From: Pirellulales bacterium
Lineage (GTDB): Bacteria; Planctomycetota; Planctomycetia; Pirellulales; JALHLM01
DNA: 11,416 nt
NCBI GenBank assembly: GCA_022844585.1
Contig: JALHLM010000156.1
Coordinates: 1 to 11,416, forward strand
Reading direction: 5' to 3'
Numbering within the stretch: position 1 is the first letter of the stretch; each line of letters starts with the position of its first letter. The notes under the pieces were generated by a model that was not told where the DNA came from, searched no databases, and saw only the letters and a program-made list of their open reading frames with translations. The position numbers and the translations under genes are program-made. Positions 1-7,344 of the stretch are shown piece by piece.

Positions 1-2
1 TC

Positions 3-725
3 ATTGACGCCCAGCCTTATGCGGGCGAAATGATGGTGGTGGCCCTGGGCGTCACGACGGACGGCCACAAGCGGATCCTCGGCCTGCGACAAGGAGCGAC
101 GGAGAACGCGGAGGTCGTCACGTCTCTGTTGGAGGAGTTGCGGGAACGAGGCGTGCAGACCAATGTGCCGACCTTGTTCGTGCTGGACGGGGCCAAGGCC
201 CTACGAGCGGCCGTCGCTCGCGTGTGGGGCAAGTACGCCGTCGTACAACGGTGCCAGGTCCACAAGCTGCGCAACGTGCAAGCGCATCTTGCGGAGGATC
301 GCCACGAGGAACTGCGACAGCGGTTGAACGCCGCTTATCACGAGACCAGCGAGACGCAGGCCCGCACGCTGCTCCAAGGCACGATCACCTGGTTGCGAAA
401 GATCAGTCCCGCGGCGGCCGCCAGTCTCGAGGAGGGCTGGGAGGAAACGCTCACGGTCGTGCGACTGGGCGTCCCGGAGCTACTGCGGAAGACCTTGGCG
501 ACGACCAATCCTATCGAGTCGGCGTTCAGTGTCGCCGAGAGCGTCACGCGCCGCGTGAAGCGCTGGCGTGACGGCACGATGCGTGAACGTTGGTGCGTGG
601 CCGGACTCGTTGACGCCGAGAGTCGCTTCCGACGCGTCAAAGGTCACAAGCACATGCAAGAACTCGGCAACGCTCTGAAACGAGTCGTCCACCCAACACT
701 TGACGCCCAACGCCAGCGGGCTTAA
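3..725 (+). CDS. IS256 (Mutator) family transposase, 5' end outside the window
   Basis: This is the C-terminal 240 or so residues of a DDE transposase that cuts and joins insertion-sequence ends. The frame is already open at base 3 and reads IDAQPYAGEMMVVALGV, so the true start lies upstream. The first catalytic Asp is probably the D of this IDA (bases 6-8). The second is in FVLDGAKAL and the Glu is in TNPIESAFS (codon 514-516). The family CxxH block is present as RCQVHKLRNVQAH, and LGLRQGATEN and the late RRVKRWRDG stretch also fit IS256. No internal stop or frameshift is seen, so the copy may be intact. The family call rests on motif order and is firm; whether the whole element is active cannot be judged here. 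Confidence 0.93.
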   Translation: MDAQPYAGEMMVVALGVTTDGHKRILGLRQGATENAEVVTSLLEELRERGVQTNVPTLFVLDGAKALRAAVARVWGKYAVVQRCQVHKLRNVQAHLAEDRHEELRQRLNAAYHETSETQARTLLQGTITWLRKISPAAAASLEEGWEETLTVVRLGVPELLRKTLATTNPIESAFSVAESVTRRVKRWRDGTMRERWCVAGLVDAESRFRRVKGHKHMQELGNALKRVVHPTLDAQRQRA

Positions 726-744
726 CAATCAACCTGGAACCAAT

Positions 745-770
745 GCCTTTTCAACTACCGACGGGACAAC
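745..770. repeat. Probable right terminal inverted repeat of the IS256 element
   Basis: About 20 bases after the transposase stop, the sequence reads TTTTCAACTACCGACGGGAC, which resembles the outer ends of IS256-family elements (TTTCAAC followed by a GGGAC block). The left end is outside the window, so the repeat cannot be paired and no target duplication can be checked. The exact border is therefore a guess. Confidence 0.35.
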
Positions 771-830
771 TTCAAATGGGGCGCCTAGCGCAAATACTCG
801 CACTAACTTCAATCATTCCTAGACGGTGAC

Positions 831-836
831 TATAAT
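831..836 (+). promoter_or_regulatory. Candidate -10 box upstream of the first PEP-CTERM gene
   Basis: An exact TATAAT lies 41 bases before the ATG at 878. No good -35 is found at 16-18 bases upstream (best TTCAAT at 808-813), so this is a weak, single-box candidate. It lies just outside the IS256 end. Confidence 0.35.
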
Positions 837-877
837 TTCGGTCTCACTTGAATTCGCGACTGGATGAGGTGTGACCG

Positions 878-1597
878 ATGTGGCGATGCATCATGTTGGC
901 AGCGGCGTTGGCGGCTTTCGCTGCGCCAGCGACTGCAGCAATCATTCCGGTCGGCCAATCTCGTGCCCTTCGTTCGTTCGGAAACGCCACGACGCCTGAC
1001 GAGAGCGATAGCGACAGCGCCCAGGCGGATGCTGCTGACTTTGGGCGATTCGAAGACCTAGTCGGCCACGCTGCCCGCGCCGGGGCGGCCTCGTCCGACG
1101 GTTTTGCCTCGCAGACATCCTGGTTCAACGCCCAGGCAGCGAAAGGTACGCTGGCGGCGGATGCCTTTGTCAGCGCGTTCAATATCGATGATTCGTCCGA
1201 CGGAGGCAGTTCATCTAGCTTTGATTTGGACTTTCAAGTGGATGTCGCGGCCCAATTCAAGTTGTACGTGACCGGTTCGGCCACCAACAATGGCTTCGCC
1301 TCGATTCAATTCACGGACCCCAACGGCCAATTCAACGCCTACTGGGATGTGTCGTTCGAGCCGTCCGCCGTCTTTGACATGCAGCTCGTGCCAGGCGAAA
1401 CCTATCGACTGGCAGCCGACGCATCGGCCAGCGGTTTTTTGAGCGGCGGCGGCGGTTCGCCGGACGGACAGGCCGGCATGTCGTTCACGTTGCGACAAGT
1501 GCCCGAACCTTCTTCGGTCTATTTGGCGTGCGTGCTCGCGGTATCATGCGCCGCCTGGGCGATCCGGCAAGCGAAACCACGAGTCAAAATTGGTTAG
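878..1597 (+). CDS. PEP-CTERM sorting-domain exported protein, function unknown
   Basis: This 239-residue protein is predicted to be exported and handled by the exosortase/PEP-CTERM system. A signal peptide occupies residues 1-21 or so (MWRCIMLAAALAAFAAPATA). The C-terminal tripartite signal is VPEPSS at 208-213, then a hydrophobic stretch SVYLACVLAVSCAAWAI, then a basic tail RQAKPRVK. The middle is Ser/Asp/Gly/Ala rich (about 40-115), followed by a probable beta-sandwich of alternating hydrophobic strands (FDLDFQVDVAAQFKLYVTG). I recognise no enzyme motif. The start at 878 is chosen because GAGGTG lies 7 bases upstream; ATG at 893 would shorten the signal peptide but leave it usable. The stop overlaps the stop of the convergent AroE-like gene by 4 bases. 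Confidence 0.85.
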   Translation: MWRCIMLAAALAAFAAPATAAIIPVGQSRALRSFGNATTPDESDSDSAQADAADFGRFEDLVGHAARAGAASSDGFASQTSWFNAQAAKGTLAADAFVSAFNIDDSSDGGSSSSFDLDFQVDVAAQFKLYVTGSATNNGFASIQFTDPNGQFNAYWDVSFEPSAVFDMQLVPGETYRLAADASASGFLSGGGGSPDGQAGMSFTLRQVPEPSSVYLACVLAVSCAAWAIRQAKPRVKIG

Positions 1598-2436
1598 AGT
1601 TCCAAGAACTCTTCCAGCGCCTCGCGCATGATTGCCAGATCCGGTTTTTGGCCAGTCCAGAGTTCGAGTGCGGCCGCCACGTGGCGCACGTAGATGGACA
1701 ATCCATCCGCCGTCAGGCAACCTTGCGCGCGGGCGTCGCGCAAGAGTTGCGTCGCGGGATGCATCGTCGCGTCGACGACGATCGTTTCCCGTCGCAAGGT
1801 CTCCAAGCGCAACGGAATTCGAGCGTGCGGATCGTTCGACGCAATCGATGTGGCGTTCACTACGACGTCGCAATCGTCCGGCACGGCGAGCGGTTGCTCC
1901 CAGCGATCATAGGTGCAATCGATGTGGTAGGCGTCGCGCATCAGTGCGGAAAGCGCTTCGCCCCGTTCTTGCGTACGATTGACAATCAGCAATCGTGCGA
2001 TACCCGCCGTGGCAAGTTCCGCGGCCACGCTCCGCGCCAGCTTGCCGGCGCCGAGCAGCACGACGCGCTTGCCCGCGAGCGGCGCGATGTTGGTCAACGC
2101 GGCGGCCACTCCGGCGCCCAGCGTATTTGTCACGCGCCACCCTTCGGTGTCGCGCACCAGGCAATTGGCGACCTGCGTGCGTGCGACGAAATCCGTCGTC
2201 GTTGGGACAAGCGACGCGGCAGCTTCGCGATGCGGGTCGTCGACATGAAGTCCGCGGAAACCCATCGCCCAAGCACCCGCGATGGCGGCCGCCAGGCCGT
2301 CCGGGCTGACTTCCAGGGACAAATAGCGCGTGTCGAGTCCCCACGCCGCGAGCGCGCGTTCGATCACGAATTGCGCCGGGTTCCCGGCGACGGGATGCGT
2401 CAAAAGGGCAATCACGCCCTGGGATGAATCCTGCAT
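1594..2436 (-). CDS. AroE-family (shikimate dehydrogenase-like) protein lacking catalytic residues
   Basis: 280 residues, the normal length for shikimate 5-dehydrogenase, which reduces 3-dehydroshikimate with NADPH. The C-terminal Rossmann half is well kept: GAGKLARS at 129-136, the NADP 2'-phosphate motif NRTQER at 153-158, VVVNATSIA at 191-199 and ALELWTG at 256-262. The substrate half is not. The usual NVTxPxK reads HVDDPHR at 64-70 (catalytic Lys is Arg70), NTD reads NTL at 104-106 (catalytic Asp is Leu106), the HSxSPxxHN loop near residues 18-26 reads GNPAQFVIE, and the C-terminal substrate Gln is probably His252. The reading frame is open throughout, so it is not an obvious pseudogene. 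It may be a dehydrogenase for another substrate or a non-catalytic NADP-binding protein. No clear Shine-Dalgarno precedes the ATG. Confidence 0.82.
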   Translation of the reverse strand: MQDSSQGVIALLTHPVAGNPAQFVIERALAAWGLDTRYLSLEVSPDGLAAAIAGAWAMGFRGLHVDDPHREAAASLVPTTTDFVARTQVANCLVRDTEGWRVTNTLGAGVAAALTNIAPLAGKRVVLLGAGKLARSVAAELATAGIARLLIVNRTQERGEALSALMRDAYHIDCTYDRWEQPLAVPDDCDVVVNATSIASNDPHARIPLRLETLRRETIVVDATMHPATQLLRDARAQGCLTADGLSIYVRHVAAALELWTGQKPDLAIMREALEEFLEL

Positions 2437-2576
2437 AACGAGCGCGCCTGCCCTTGCGCTACGGTCGTGCGATCGGAAGAGTGTGCTGCCGGTATTCTCG
2501 CGATTGCGGGGCGGAACTTCAACGAGGTCGCTCTGCGACGCAACTGACGTGGCACTCCGCGCCGGGCTAAGGCAGA

Positions 2577-3374
2577 ATGGCTCGGATGGAATGGCAATCC
2601 AAAATCCTGCGGCTGCTCGTGTTGGCGCATGTGTGCGTCACCGCCGCCTGCTTCGCCGTGCCGCGCGATAAGGTGGGAATGGATGGATGGATTGCCTTTA
2701 CTTTCGGCATGGCCTGCTGCCAGATTAACGCCGCGGCGGCCTGGTCGGTGTTGGCCCCGATGCGCTGGTTTTGGCGCGTCGCTTGGATTGTGCCCCCGGT
2801 GCTGGCGTGGTCCTGGATTCATGGATACATGCGAAACGGCGAACCGCAATGGCTGGCGCTTTTTACGCCTTTGGCCGCGATCACCGCGTTGATCGCTGGC
2901 GGCGCCCGATTTTTTTTCGGCTGTCGTTTCGAGCACCTGCAAACCACGGCCGGGGAGGATGCGCCAGCGGGGGATCGTGAGACGCGGCAGTTCTCGCTGC
3001 TCTTTCTGATCATCTTGACGACGCTGGCCGCTATCGGCTGCGCGCTGGCTCGTCTTTTCGCCGCGACCTGGAAGCAATACGCTGATGAGCTCGTGGTTTA
3101 CATCTCGGTCGCCGTGGTAACCGATGCGGCGTTGACGTATACCTGGTTGCGCCCGAAATCAAACGCCTGGTTGCGCGCCGCCTTGCTCGCCGTGGTGGGC
3201 GTGGCGAGCGTCATGGTCCGCGGTACGTCGATGCCCGGGCCCGATTGGCTCAACGTACTCATCAGCACGTTCCACATCGCCGCGACCGTACTGACGCTGC
3301 AAGCGATGCGCGTCGGCGGTATACGGTTGGTGCGAAGCGCTCGTCAATGCGAAGCGGATGCTTCGCCCACTTAG
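2577..3374 (+). CDS. Multi-pass inner-membrane protein of unknown function
   Basis: 265 residues with about eight hydrophobic helices at roughly 9-28, 37-60, 64-82, 92-110, 139-161, 171-190, 197-214 and 222-243. I recognise no transporter, kinase or peptidase motif. A polar loop at 118-138 (EHLQTTAGEDAPAGDRETRQ) separates two four-helix halves, but I cannot show that the halves are homologous. TAAGG at 2568-2572 lies 4 bases before the ATG at 2577; a second in-frame ATG at 2586 is possible. The gene is divergent from the AroE-like gene across a 140-base gap with no clear promoter, and its stop overlaps that of the convergent methyltransferase by 4 bases. It is probably a real gene because frame, composition and topology are coherent. 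Confidence 0.75.
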   Translation: MARMEWQSKILRLLVLAHVCVTAACFAVPRDKVGMDGWIAFTFGMACCQINAAAAWSVLAPMRWFWRVAWIVPPVLAWSWIHGYMRNGEPQWLALFTPLAAITALIAGGARFFFGCRFEHLQTTAGEDAPAGDRETRQFSLLFLIILTTLAAIGCALARLFAATWKQYADELVVYISVAVVTDAALTYTWLRPKSNAWLRAALLAVVGVASVMVRGTSMPGPDWLNVLISTFHIAATVLTLQAMRVGGIRLVRSARQCEADASPT

Positions 3375-4192
3375 CTCGGCGTCCAAACCTTTGCGGTAAT
3401 GTTCGGCGCGCTCCCCACGCGGCGCGCCTTGATCCGCACGTAAGGCGGCACGAATTGGCTCCGATGCGCGAACGTGCCGGTTTCGGCGTTGGGATTTGCG
3501 TGGAACGGTTCCAACAGATCTTCGATCACGAAGCCCGCGCGGCAGAGTGCGCCGAGGAGATCTTCCCAACGGTGGAGGAACTCCAGGGTGCCTTCCTCGC
3601 GATGCAGGCTATGTGTCACGGGCGGGAGCGGTCCGGCACGATAATACGGCTCGCGCACCACGTAGCCTTGATCGGTGGGCTTCACGTCCGTCTGCAGACT
3701 GCCGGGCTGTTTGTGTTGGCTGACGTAGATACCGCCGATCGCCGTCACCCGCGCGACTTCGCGATACACGGCGCGAACGTCCGGTAGATAACAGGTGCTG
3801 ACCGGATGGACGACGATCTCGAACTCGCCCGCGCCCAACGACGCGAGGTCGTCCATCGAGGCTTCAACCGTGCGGACTTGCAAACGTCGCTCGGTCGCCA
3901 CTTCGCGATCGAGCGCCAACATCGCGGGGCTGATATCGACGACGGTGACTTCGGCCCCGGCGGCGGCATAGATCACGCTATGTTTTCCGCCGCCAGCGCC
4001 GAGGCACAGCAGCCGCTTACCCGCGATGCTATCCCCGAGCCAGCCGACGCCATCGACGTTGCGCAGCGGATCGAAGAAATCTTCGTCGCCGGCGGGTTTG
4101 GTGAACCGCCCCCGCGCGGCTACACGCGCATCCCAGGCCCTGCGATTATGTTCCCGGACAGCGGCAAGTCGAGTCGGTCGATCGTCAGACAT
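3371..4192 (-). CDS. Class I SAM-dependent methyltransferase
   Basis: 273 residues with the Rossmann-like SAM fold. Motif I is LGAGGGKHS at 64-72, the acidic ribose-binding end of strand 2 is VVDISP at 84-89, and the adenine-contact region is probably EASMDDL at 110-116. Motif IV is VVHPVSTCYLPD at 127-138, followed by a YREVARVTAIGGIY block at 143-156 typical of small-molecule methyltransferases. The N-terminal segment EHNRRAWDARVAARGRF and the HKQP segment near 160 match a family I remember from cyanobacteria and planctomycetes, whose substrate I do not know. The start at 4192 gives the expected N-terminus, but no good Shine-Dalgarno is visible (GCTTGAGAACTCTCG precedes it). The gene probably has its own promoter, because two hairpins and a 306-base gap separate it from the PEP-CTERM gene upstream. 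Confidence 0.85.
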   Translation of the reverse strand: MSDDRPTRLAAVREHNRRAWDARVAARGRFTKPAGDEDFFDPLRNVDGVGWLGDSIAGKRLLCLGAGGGKHSVIYAAAGAEVTVVDISPAMLALDREVATERRLQVRTVEASMDDLASLGAGEFEIVVHPVSTCYLPDVRAVYREVARVTAIGGIYVSQHKQPGSLQTDVKPTDQGYVVREPYYRAGPLPPVTHSLHREEGTLEFLHRWEDLLGALCRAGFVIEDLLEPFHANPNAETGTFAHRSQFVPPYVRIKARRVGSAPNITAKVWTPS

Positions 4193-4287
4193 CGAGAGTT
4201 CTCAAGCGATTGCGATTGAGACCTCCATCATAAAGCAAAGCGGCGAGCCCGGCAGCCAAGGGCGCCACAATGAGTTTTCTGCAGTAG

Positions 4288-4378
4288 CCCGACGCGCCAG
4301 CGAGGGAGAGCCGACGTCGACCATGAGTACGGCCGGTACTCTCAGCCCACGTCAACTCCCGCTCGCTTGCGCGTCGGG
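4288..4378. repeat. Long imperfect palindrome, interspersed planctomycete-type repeat
   Basis: The left arm at 4288-4307 (CCCGACGCGCCAGCGAGGGA) is the near-complement of the right arm at 4357-4378, whose reverse complement begins CCCGACGCGCAAGCGAG. Further pairing lies inside: GACGT at 4313-4317 can face ACGTC at 4349-4353, and GAGTAC at 4325-4330 pairs with GTACTC at 4336-4341 around a GGCCG loop. No T-tract follows either arm. I remember CCCGACGCG-AGCGAGG hairpins as common in Pirellulales intergenic DNA; this was not checked. Confidence 0.75.
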
Positions 4379-4427
4379 CGGTTGTATTCACTCTTGGTGT
4401 TACATCGATGACACGATTCGTATTGCC

Positions 4428-4489
4428 GTCCCGTCGGGGCGACACGCTATGCATGGTGCGCGTCAAAGCCCGTGTCGCCCTTTCGGGAC
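4428..4489. repeat. Hairpin repeat just after the second PEP-CTERM gene
   Basis: The 19-base arms at 4428-4446 (GTCCCGTCGGGGCGACACG) and 4471-4489 are complementary at 16 of 19 positions; the mismatch is a central TCG against AAA. The loop is 24 bases and contains ATGCAT. The hairpin begins 9 bases past the stop of the minus-strand PEP-CTERM gene, so it could protect or end that transcript, but it lacks a T-tract. Confidence 0.75.
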
Positions 4490-4498
4490 CGCCTCGGT

Positions 4499-5365
4499 TC
4501 AGCCACGTCGTCGGCGATGCGCCGTCGCGAATGCCGCGAATCCGATCAGCGCCAACACGATGGCACTTGGCTCGGGCACCGCGGGCCCGACGGCACCGTT
4601 CGCCACCGAAATAGCGTCCAGCTCGAACTTGGACGAGGTGTTGGGATTGCCGTCATCGGGGACGCTGAATCGCACCCAACCGATGCGTTCGAGCCCCGTC
4701 GATTCGAGGTCCAGCCAGGTCCCGCCGCCGGAGCCGGCGAACAGGTCCAACATGTCCGGCCCGGCGGCGTCGTGGTATTGCAGGCCGGCGAGATCGGCGA
4801 GTGCGCCGTCGAAAGGCAGACCGAAGTCGGTCGGCGCGTTGCCGGCGGTCTCAGCGAACGGGCTCACGACGTCGGTGTAACCGATCGTCGGTACGTCAAA
4901 GAGTTGACTGCCGAGCGAGACCCAATTGATGCCGTTGGCGCTCACTTCCAACACCGCGGCCTCAGCACTGAACGACCCCGCCGTGGCGCTCAAGGGATTC
5001 GAGGCGACGCCGTTGGGAAAATCGTTGTCGATCAGCCCAACATTGACGAAGACGCCCAGATCGCGTCCTGTGGCGGACGGCAGAATGAAGTTCGCCAGTT
5101 GCAGTTCGAGTACGCCGCCTTCGCCGATCGACACGACTTCGCTCGCAAGGTAAGGCGGATTGAATGCGCTGACAACGCCGGGAAACACGCCGACGCCAGT
5201 AAAGCGCGCGGGCGAACCGAGCGCGGCCCCGGGATTATCGAATCCGGCCGCGGCGCCTTGGCCGACGACGAATTCGTTTACTTGCGCGGCGAATGATGCG
5301 GCGCGCACTTCAGAACTCGTTGCCAACATAATTGCCAAGAGAACGATCCAACTTTGCGTGTTCAT
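4499..5365 (-). CDS. PEP-CTERM surface protein, last gene of the B12-riboswitch unit
   Basis: 288 residues. There is a signal peptide at 1-22 (MNTQSWIVLLAIMLATSSEV then RA-A), a beta-rich body, and the exosortase signal VPEPSA at 263-268 followed by IVLALIGFAAFATA and the tail HRRRRG. Within the body, FVVGQGAAAGFDNP, ALGSPARFTG and EVVSIGEGGVLELQL (32-90), then VFVNVGLIDND, follow a pattern I remember from other secreted proteins of planctomycetes and cyanobacteria. The next segment (AAVLEVSANGINWVSLGS) resembles a discoidin or lectin-like beta-sandwich. It is the third gene in one direction behind the cobalamin riboswitch, 82 bases after the dockerin gene, with no evident terminator between. 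The upstream GAAGAAACATC gives only a weak ribosome site. No enzyme motif is seen; a binding or scaffold role is inferred. Confidence 0.85.
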   Translation of the reverse strand: MNTQSWIVLLAIMLATSSEVRAASFAAQVNEFVVGQGAAAGFDNPGAALGSPARFTGVGVFPGVVSAFNPPYLASEVVSIGEGGVLELQLANFILPSATGRDLGVFVNVGLIDNDFPNGVASNPLSATAGSFSAEAAVLEVSANGINWVSLGSQLFDVPTIGYTDVVSPFAETAGNAPTDFGLPFDGALADLAGLQYHDAAGPDMLDLFAGSGGGTWLDLESTGLERIGWVRFSVPDDGNPNTSSKFELDAISVANGAVGPAVPEPSAIVLALIGFAAFATAHRRRRG

Positions 5366-5447
5366 GATGTTTCTTCAAAGGTAGAGAATCAGGAAAGCAA
5401 TCAGTAGTTTTTCCGAGATTTCCGAAGCGGCTCCCGAACGCGCCGCG

Positions 5448-6356
5448 CTAGGTCGAACACTTGCGCCCTGTAACGAACCCGCCCATTCCGAGCCCCGTGA
5501 CGAGGAACAACGCCCAGGAAGCGGGTTCCGGCACGACGGCCGACGATGCGCCCGCGCCGAAGTTGTTGCGTACGTTGTTCAGATCAATCACGTTGACGGC
5601 GCCATCACCGTCGGTATCGCCCAGTCCGCTGCCGCCGAAGTGGTTGCGCACGTTGTTCAAGTCCTCGACGTTCACTTTGCCGTCTCCGTTCGTGTCGCCA
5701 AGAGCGGCGTTGATTTCGTCCAGCGCTGCGTGGGGATTCTCCGCAAACGCGCTGAAGTCAAACGTCGGCGTGAACGCCCAACTGTCCCAGGCGCCGTCCG
5801 TGAGCACGCGACTTGATGCGCCGAGCACGGAGTTCGCCCACGCGCCACCGTCGAACGGACTGCTGTCGGCCACGCCGTAGTGCCAGAAGCCGAGGAACCA
5901 ACCTTCCTCGTAGACATCGTCCGGATCGAGTGGAGCAGCGCCGTCCGCCGATCCCGAAACTACCGCCAGGCCTTTGTCATCGAACGCCGTGCCGTCATCG
6001 AGCGCAAAGTCGAGGTCGCCGTCGTCATAACCGATGCCGAAGACGGCGCTGATGGAACCGCCATTTCCTGGCACTTTGGCAAAGAAGCGAGGATCGGCTT
6101 CCAGGATGGCCAGGAACATGTCGGAACCTTTCGCCTCGCCGTCCCAGCGATAACCCCAGACGAGACTTTCGTCTTCCGCAGAGCCTTCGACCCAGTCAAC
6201 CGCCATCGCCGCGCGTTGGGCGCCCTCGCCCGTCCAGAACTGGATGTCGTCAAAGTTCTCGACCGGCCCGCCGAAGGCCGTCGAGCTCCATGCGAGCAAC
6301 AACAAACTGAGATAACAACGCACGGAGCAGACTCCTGTTGCAATAACCAGCGACAC
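5448..6356 (-). CDS. Exported PEP-CTERM protein with a dockerin-like calcium repeat pair
   Basis: 302 residues. A signal peptide spans about 1-29 (hydrophobic YLSLLLLAWSSTAFG). The N-terminal globular domain holds FDDIQFWTGEG (35-45), AVDW (52-55), LVWGYRWDG (65-73), DMFLAI (79-84) and ADPRFF (87-92), a motif set I remember from secreted proteins but cannot tie to a verified accession. Residues 220-268 carry two duplicated calcium loops, DTNGDGKVNVED and DTDGDGAVNVID, each followed by LNNVRNxFG, as in type I dockerins. The exosortase signal is VPEPASW at 275-281, then FLVTGLGMGGFV and the basic GRK. It starts 22 bases after the DUF1559 gene stops, so the two are very likely cotranscribed. Its position behind a cobalamin riboswitch suggests a role in corrinoid or cobalt handling at the cell surface, which is inference. 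Confidence 0.88.
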   Translation of the reverse strand: MSLVIATGVCSVRCYLSLLLLAWSSTAFGGPVENFDDIQFWTGEGAQRAAMAVDWVEGSAEDESLVWGYRWDGEAKGSDMFLAILEADPRFFAKVPGNGGSISAVFGIGYDDGDLDFALDDGTAFDDKGLAVVSGSADGAAPLDPDDVYEEGWFLGFWHYGVADSSPFDGGAWANSVLGASSRVLTDGAWDSWAFTPTFDFSAFAENPHAALDEINAALGDTNGDGKVNVEDLNNVRNHFGGSGLGDTDGDGAVNVIDLNNVRNNFGAGASSAVVPEPASWALFLVTGLGMGGFVTGRKCST

Positions 6357-6378
6357 ATTACGACAAGTGCGACTTTGT

Positions 6379-7269
6379 CTAGCGCACGGTCTCTTGGCCC
6401 GCCTTGGTGAGCAGCGCGTTCAACACGCTCTGCTCCGTGGCGTCCGAGAGAAACGCGACATGGCCGTCGCAAAACACGACCGAAGCGCCGCCGCGATGCG
6501 GGCCGCCCAACTCGTTTCCAAGCCCTGACGTGGCGTTGACCGGCGTCGCGCCCTCTTGCGCGAACACGTTGTGGCCGTTGGCCCATTCCATTTCGGTCGT
6601 GCGGCGATCGCGGGCTTCGCCGATCAGGGCCGTCTGGGAAGCGCCGTCCACGATCTCGCGCATGCGCACCGGCTTTTCATAGAGCATCACGCCCAGGAAC
6701 GACGGCTTCAGCCAATGCGGTGCGTTTTCACGATCGTCCGTGCGGCCAACTCCTTCGACGCCGTAGATGCCGGCGAAATCCGAGAACGCCATTCCGCGCC
6801 ACAGTCCGGTCCGATTCACCAGCGTGTCGCCGGCAGTACCCGGACATAGGAAGACGGGCAGCGGCGCAGCGCCCGCTTCACGGTTGGGACTGGAGTACGA
6901 CTTTGTCTCCAGATCAAATCGCCGGAACAGCGCGTCCTGCTCCAGGTAGGGCAGAAGTTGCACGTTCCAAGAAAGAAATCGCAGCTGGTTCGATCCGCCG
7001 TATCGACAACCGATGCATCCGGTGGGATAGGCGCGGCGCGCATGCTCGTGCGCGGTCACCGCCAGGCCGAGCTGCCGCAAGCGACTTTGGCAGTCGATGC
7101 GGCGAGCGCTCTCGCGCGACTGCGTTAGCGCCGGCAACACAAGCGCCGCCACCACGCTCATGATCGCGATGACGACGAGCAACTCCACGAGCGTAAAGCC
7201 GCACGACCGGCGCGCAGCGCGAGCCAGGCGCGCGCGCCGAAGCGCGCAGCGCGAATACGAAAATGGCAT
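6379..7269 (-). CDS. DUF1559 protein with type IV prepilin-like N-terminus
   Basis: 296 residues. A basic leader (RRARLARAARRSCG) ends in the prepilin peptidase site G24/F25, followed by FTLVELLVVIAIMSVVAALVLPAL, the conserved pilin helix with Glu at mature position 5. The rest fits DUF1559: the SR-SARR-DCQSRLRQLGLA region, FLSWNVQLLPYLEQ, FLCPGT, MREIVDGASQTALIGEAR, and the C-terminal GGPHRGGASVVFCDGHVAFLS with VLNALLTKAGQE. Planctomycetes carry many such genes; they are thought to form pseudopilin-like exported proteins of unknown role. The ATG at 7269 follows GGTAGGTC with very short spacing. It is the first gene behind the cobalamin riboswitch, and the PEP-CTERM/dockerin gene follows 22 bases later. 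Confidence 0.93.
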   Translation of the reverse strand: MPFSYSRCALRRARLARAARRSCGFTLVELLVVIAIMSVVAALVLPALTQSRESARRIDCQSRLRQLGLAVTAHEHARRAYPTGCIGCRYGGSNQLRFLSWNVQLLPYLEQDALFRRFDLETKSYSSPNREAGAAPLPVFLCPGTAGDTLVNRTGLWRGMAFSDFAGIYGVEGVGRTDDRENAPHWLKPSFLGVMLYEKPVRMREIVDGASQTALIGEARDRRTTEMEWANGHNVFAQEGATPVNATSGLGNELGGPHRGGASVVFCDGHVAFLSDATEQSVLNALLTKAGQETVR

Positions 7270-7310
7270 GACCTACCGTCGACTGGGGTTAGAGCGAACG
7301 GTCGTTGCGG

Positions 7311-7328
7311 GTTTCGCCCTCGCGAAAC
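7311..7328 (-). promoter_or_regulatory. Stem-loop between riboswitch aptamer and first gene
   Basis: On the minus strand GTTTCGC-GAGG-GCGAAAC forms a perfect 7-bp stem with a 4-base loop. No T-tract follows, so it does not look like an intrinsic terminator; it may be part of the expression platform. Confidence 0.45.
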
Positions 7329-7344
7329 AATCCGCCGTTAACGC

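Noticed and set aside
1528..2427. Long plus-strand open frame (299 codons) opposite the AroE-like gene
   Set aside because: It is the antisense shadow of the AroE-family gene, has a Arg/His-rich low-complexity translation and no recognisable motif.
4026..4880. Plus-strand open frame of 284 codons across the methyltransferase start, hairpin repeats and a PEP-CTERM gene
   Set aside because: It runs through two palindromes and opposite two well-supported genes; translation is Ser/Arg/Pro-rich without a domain.
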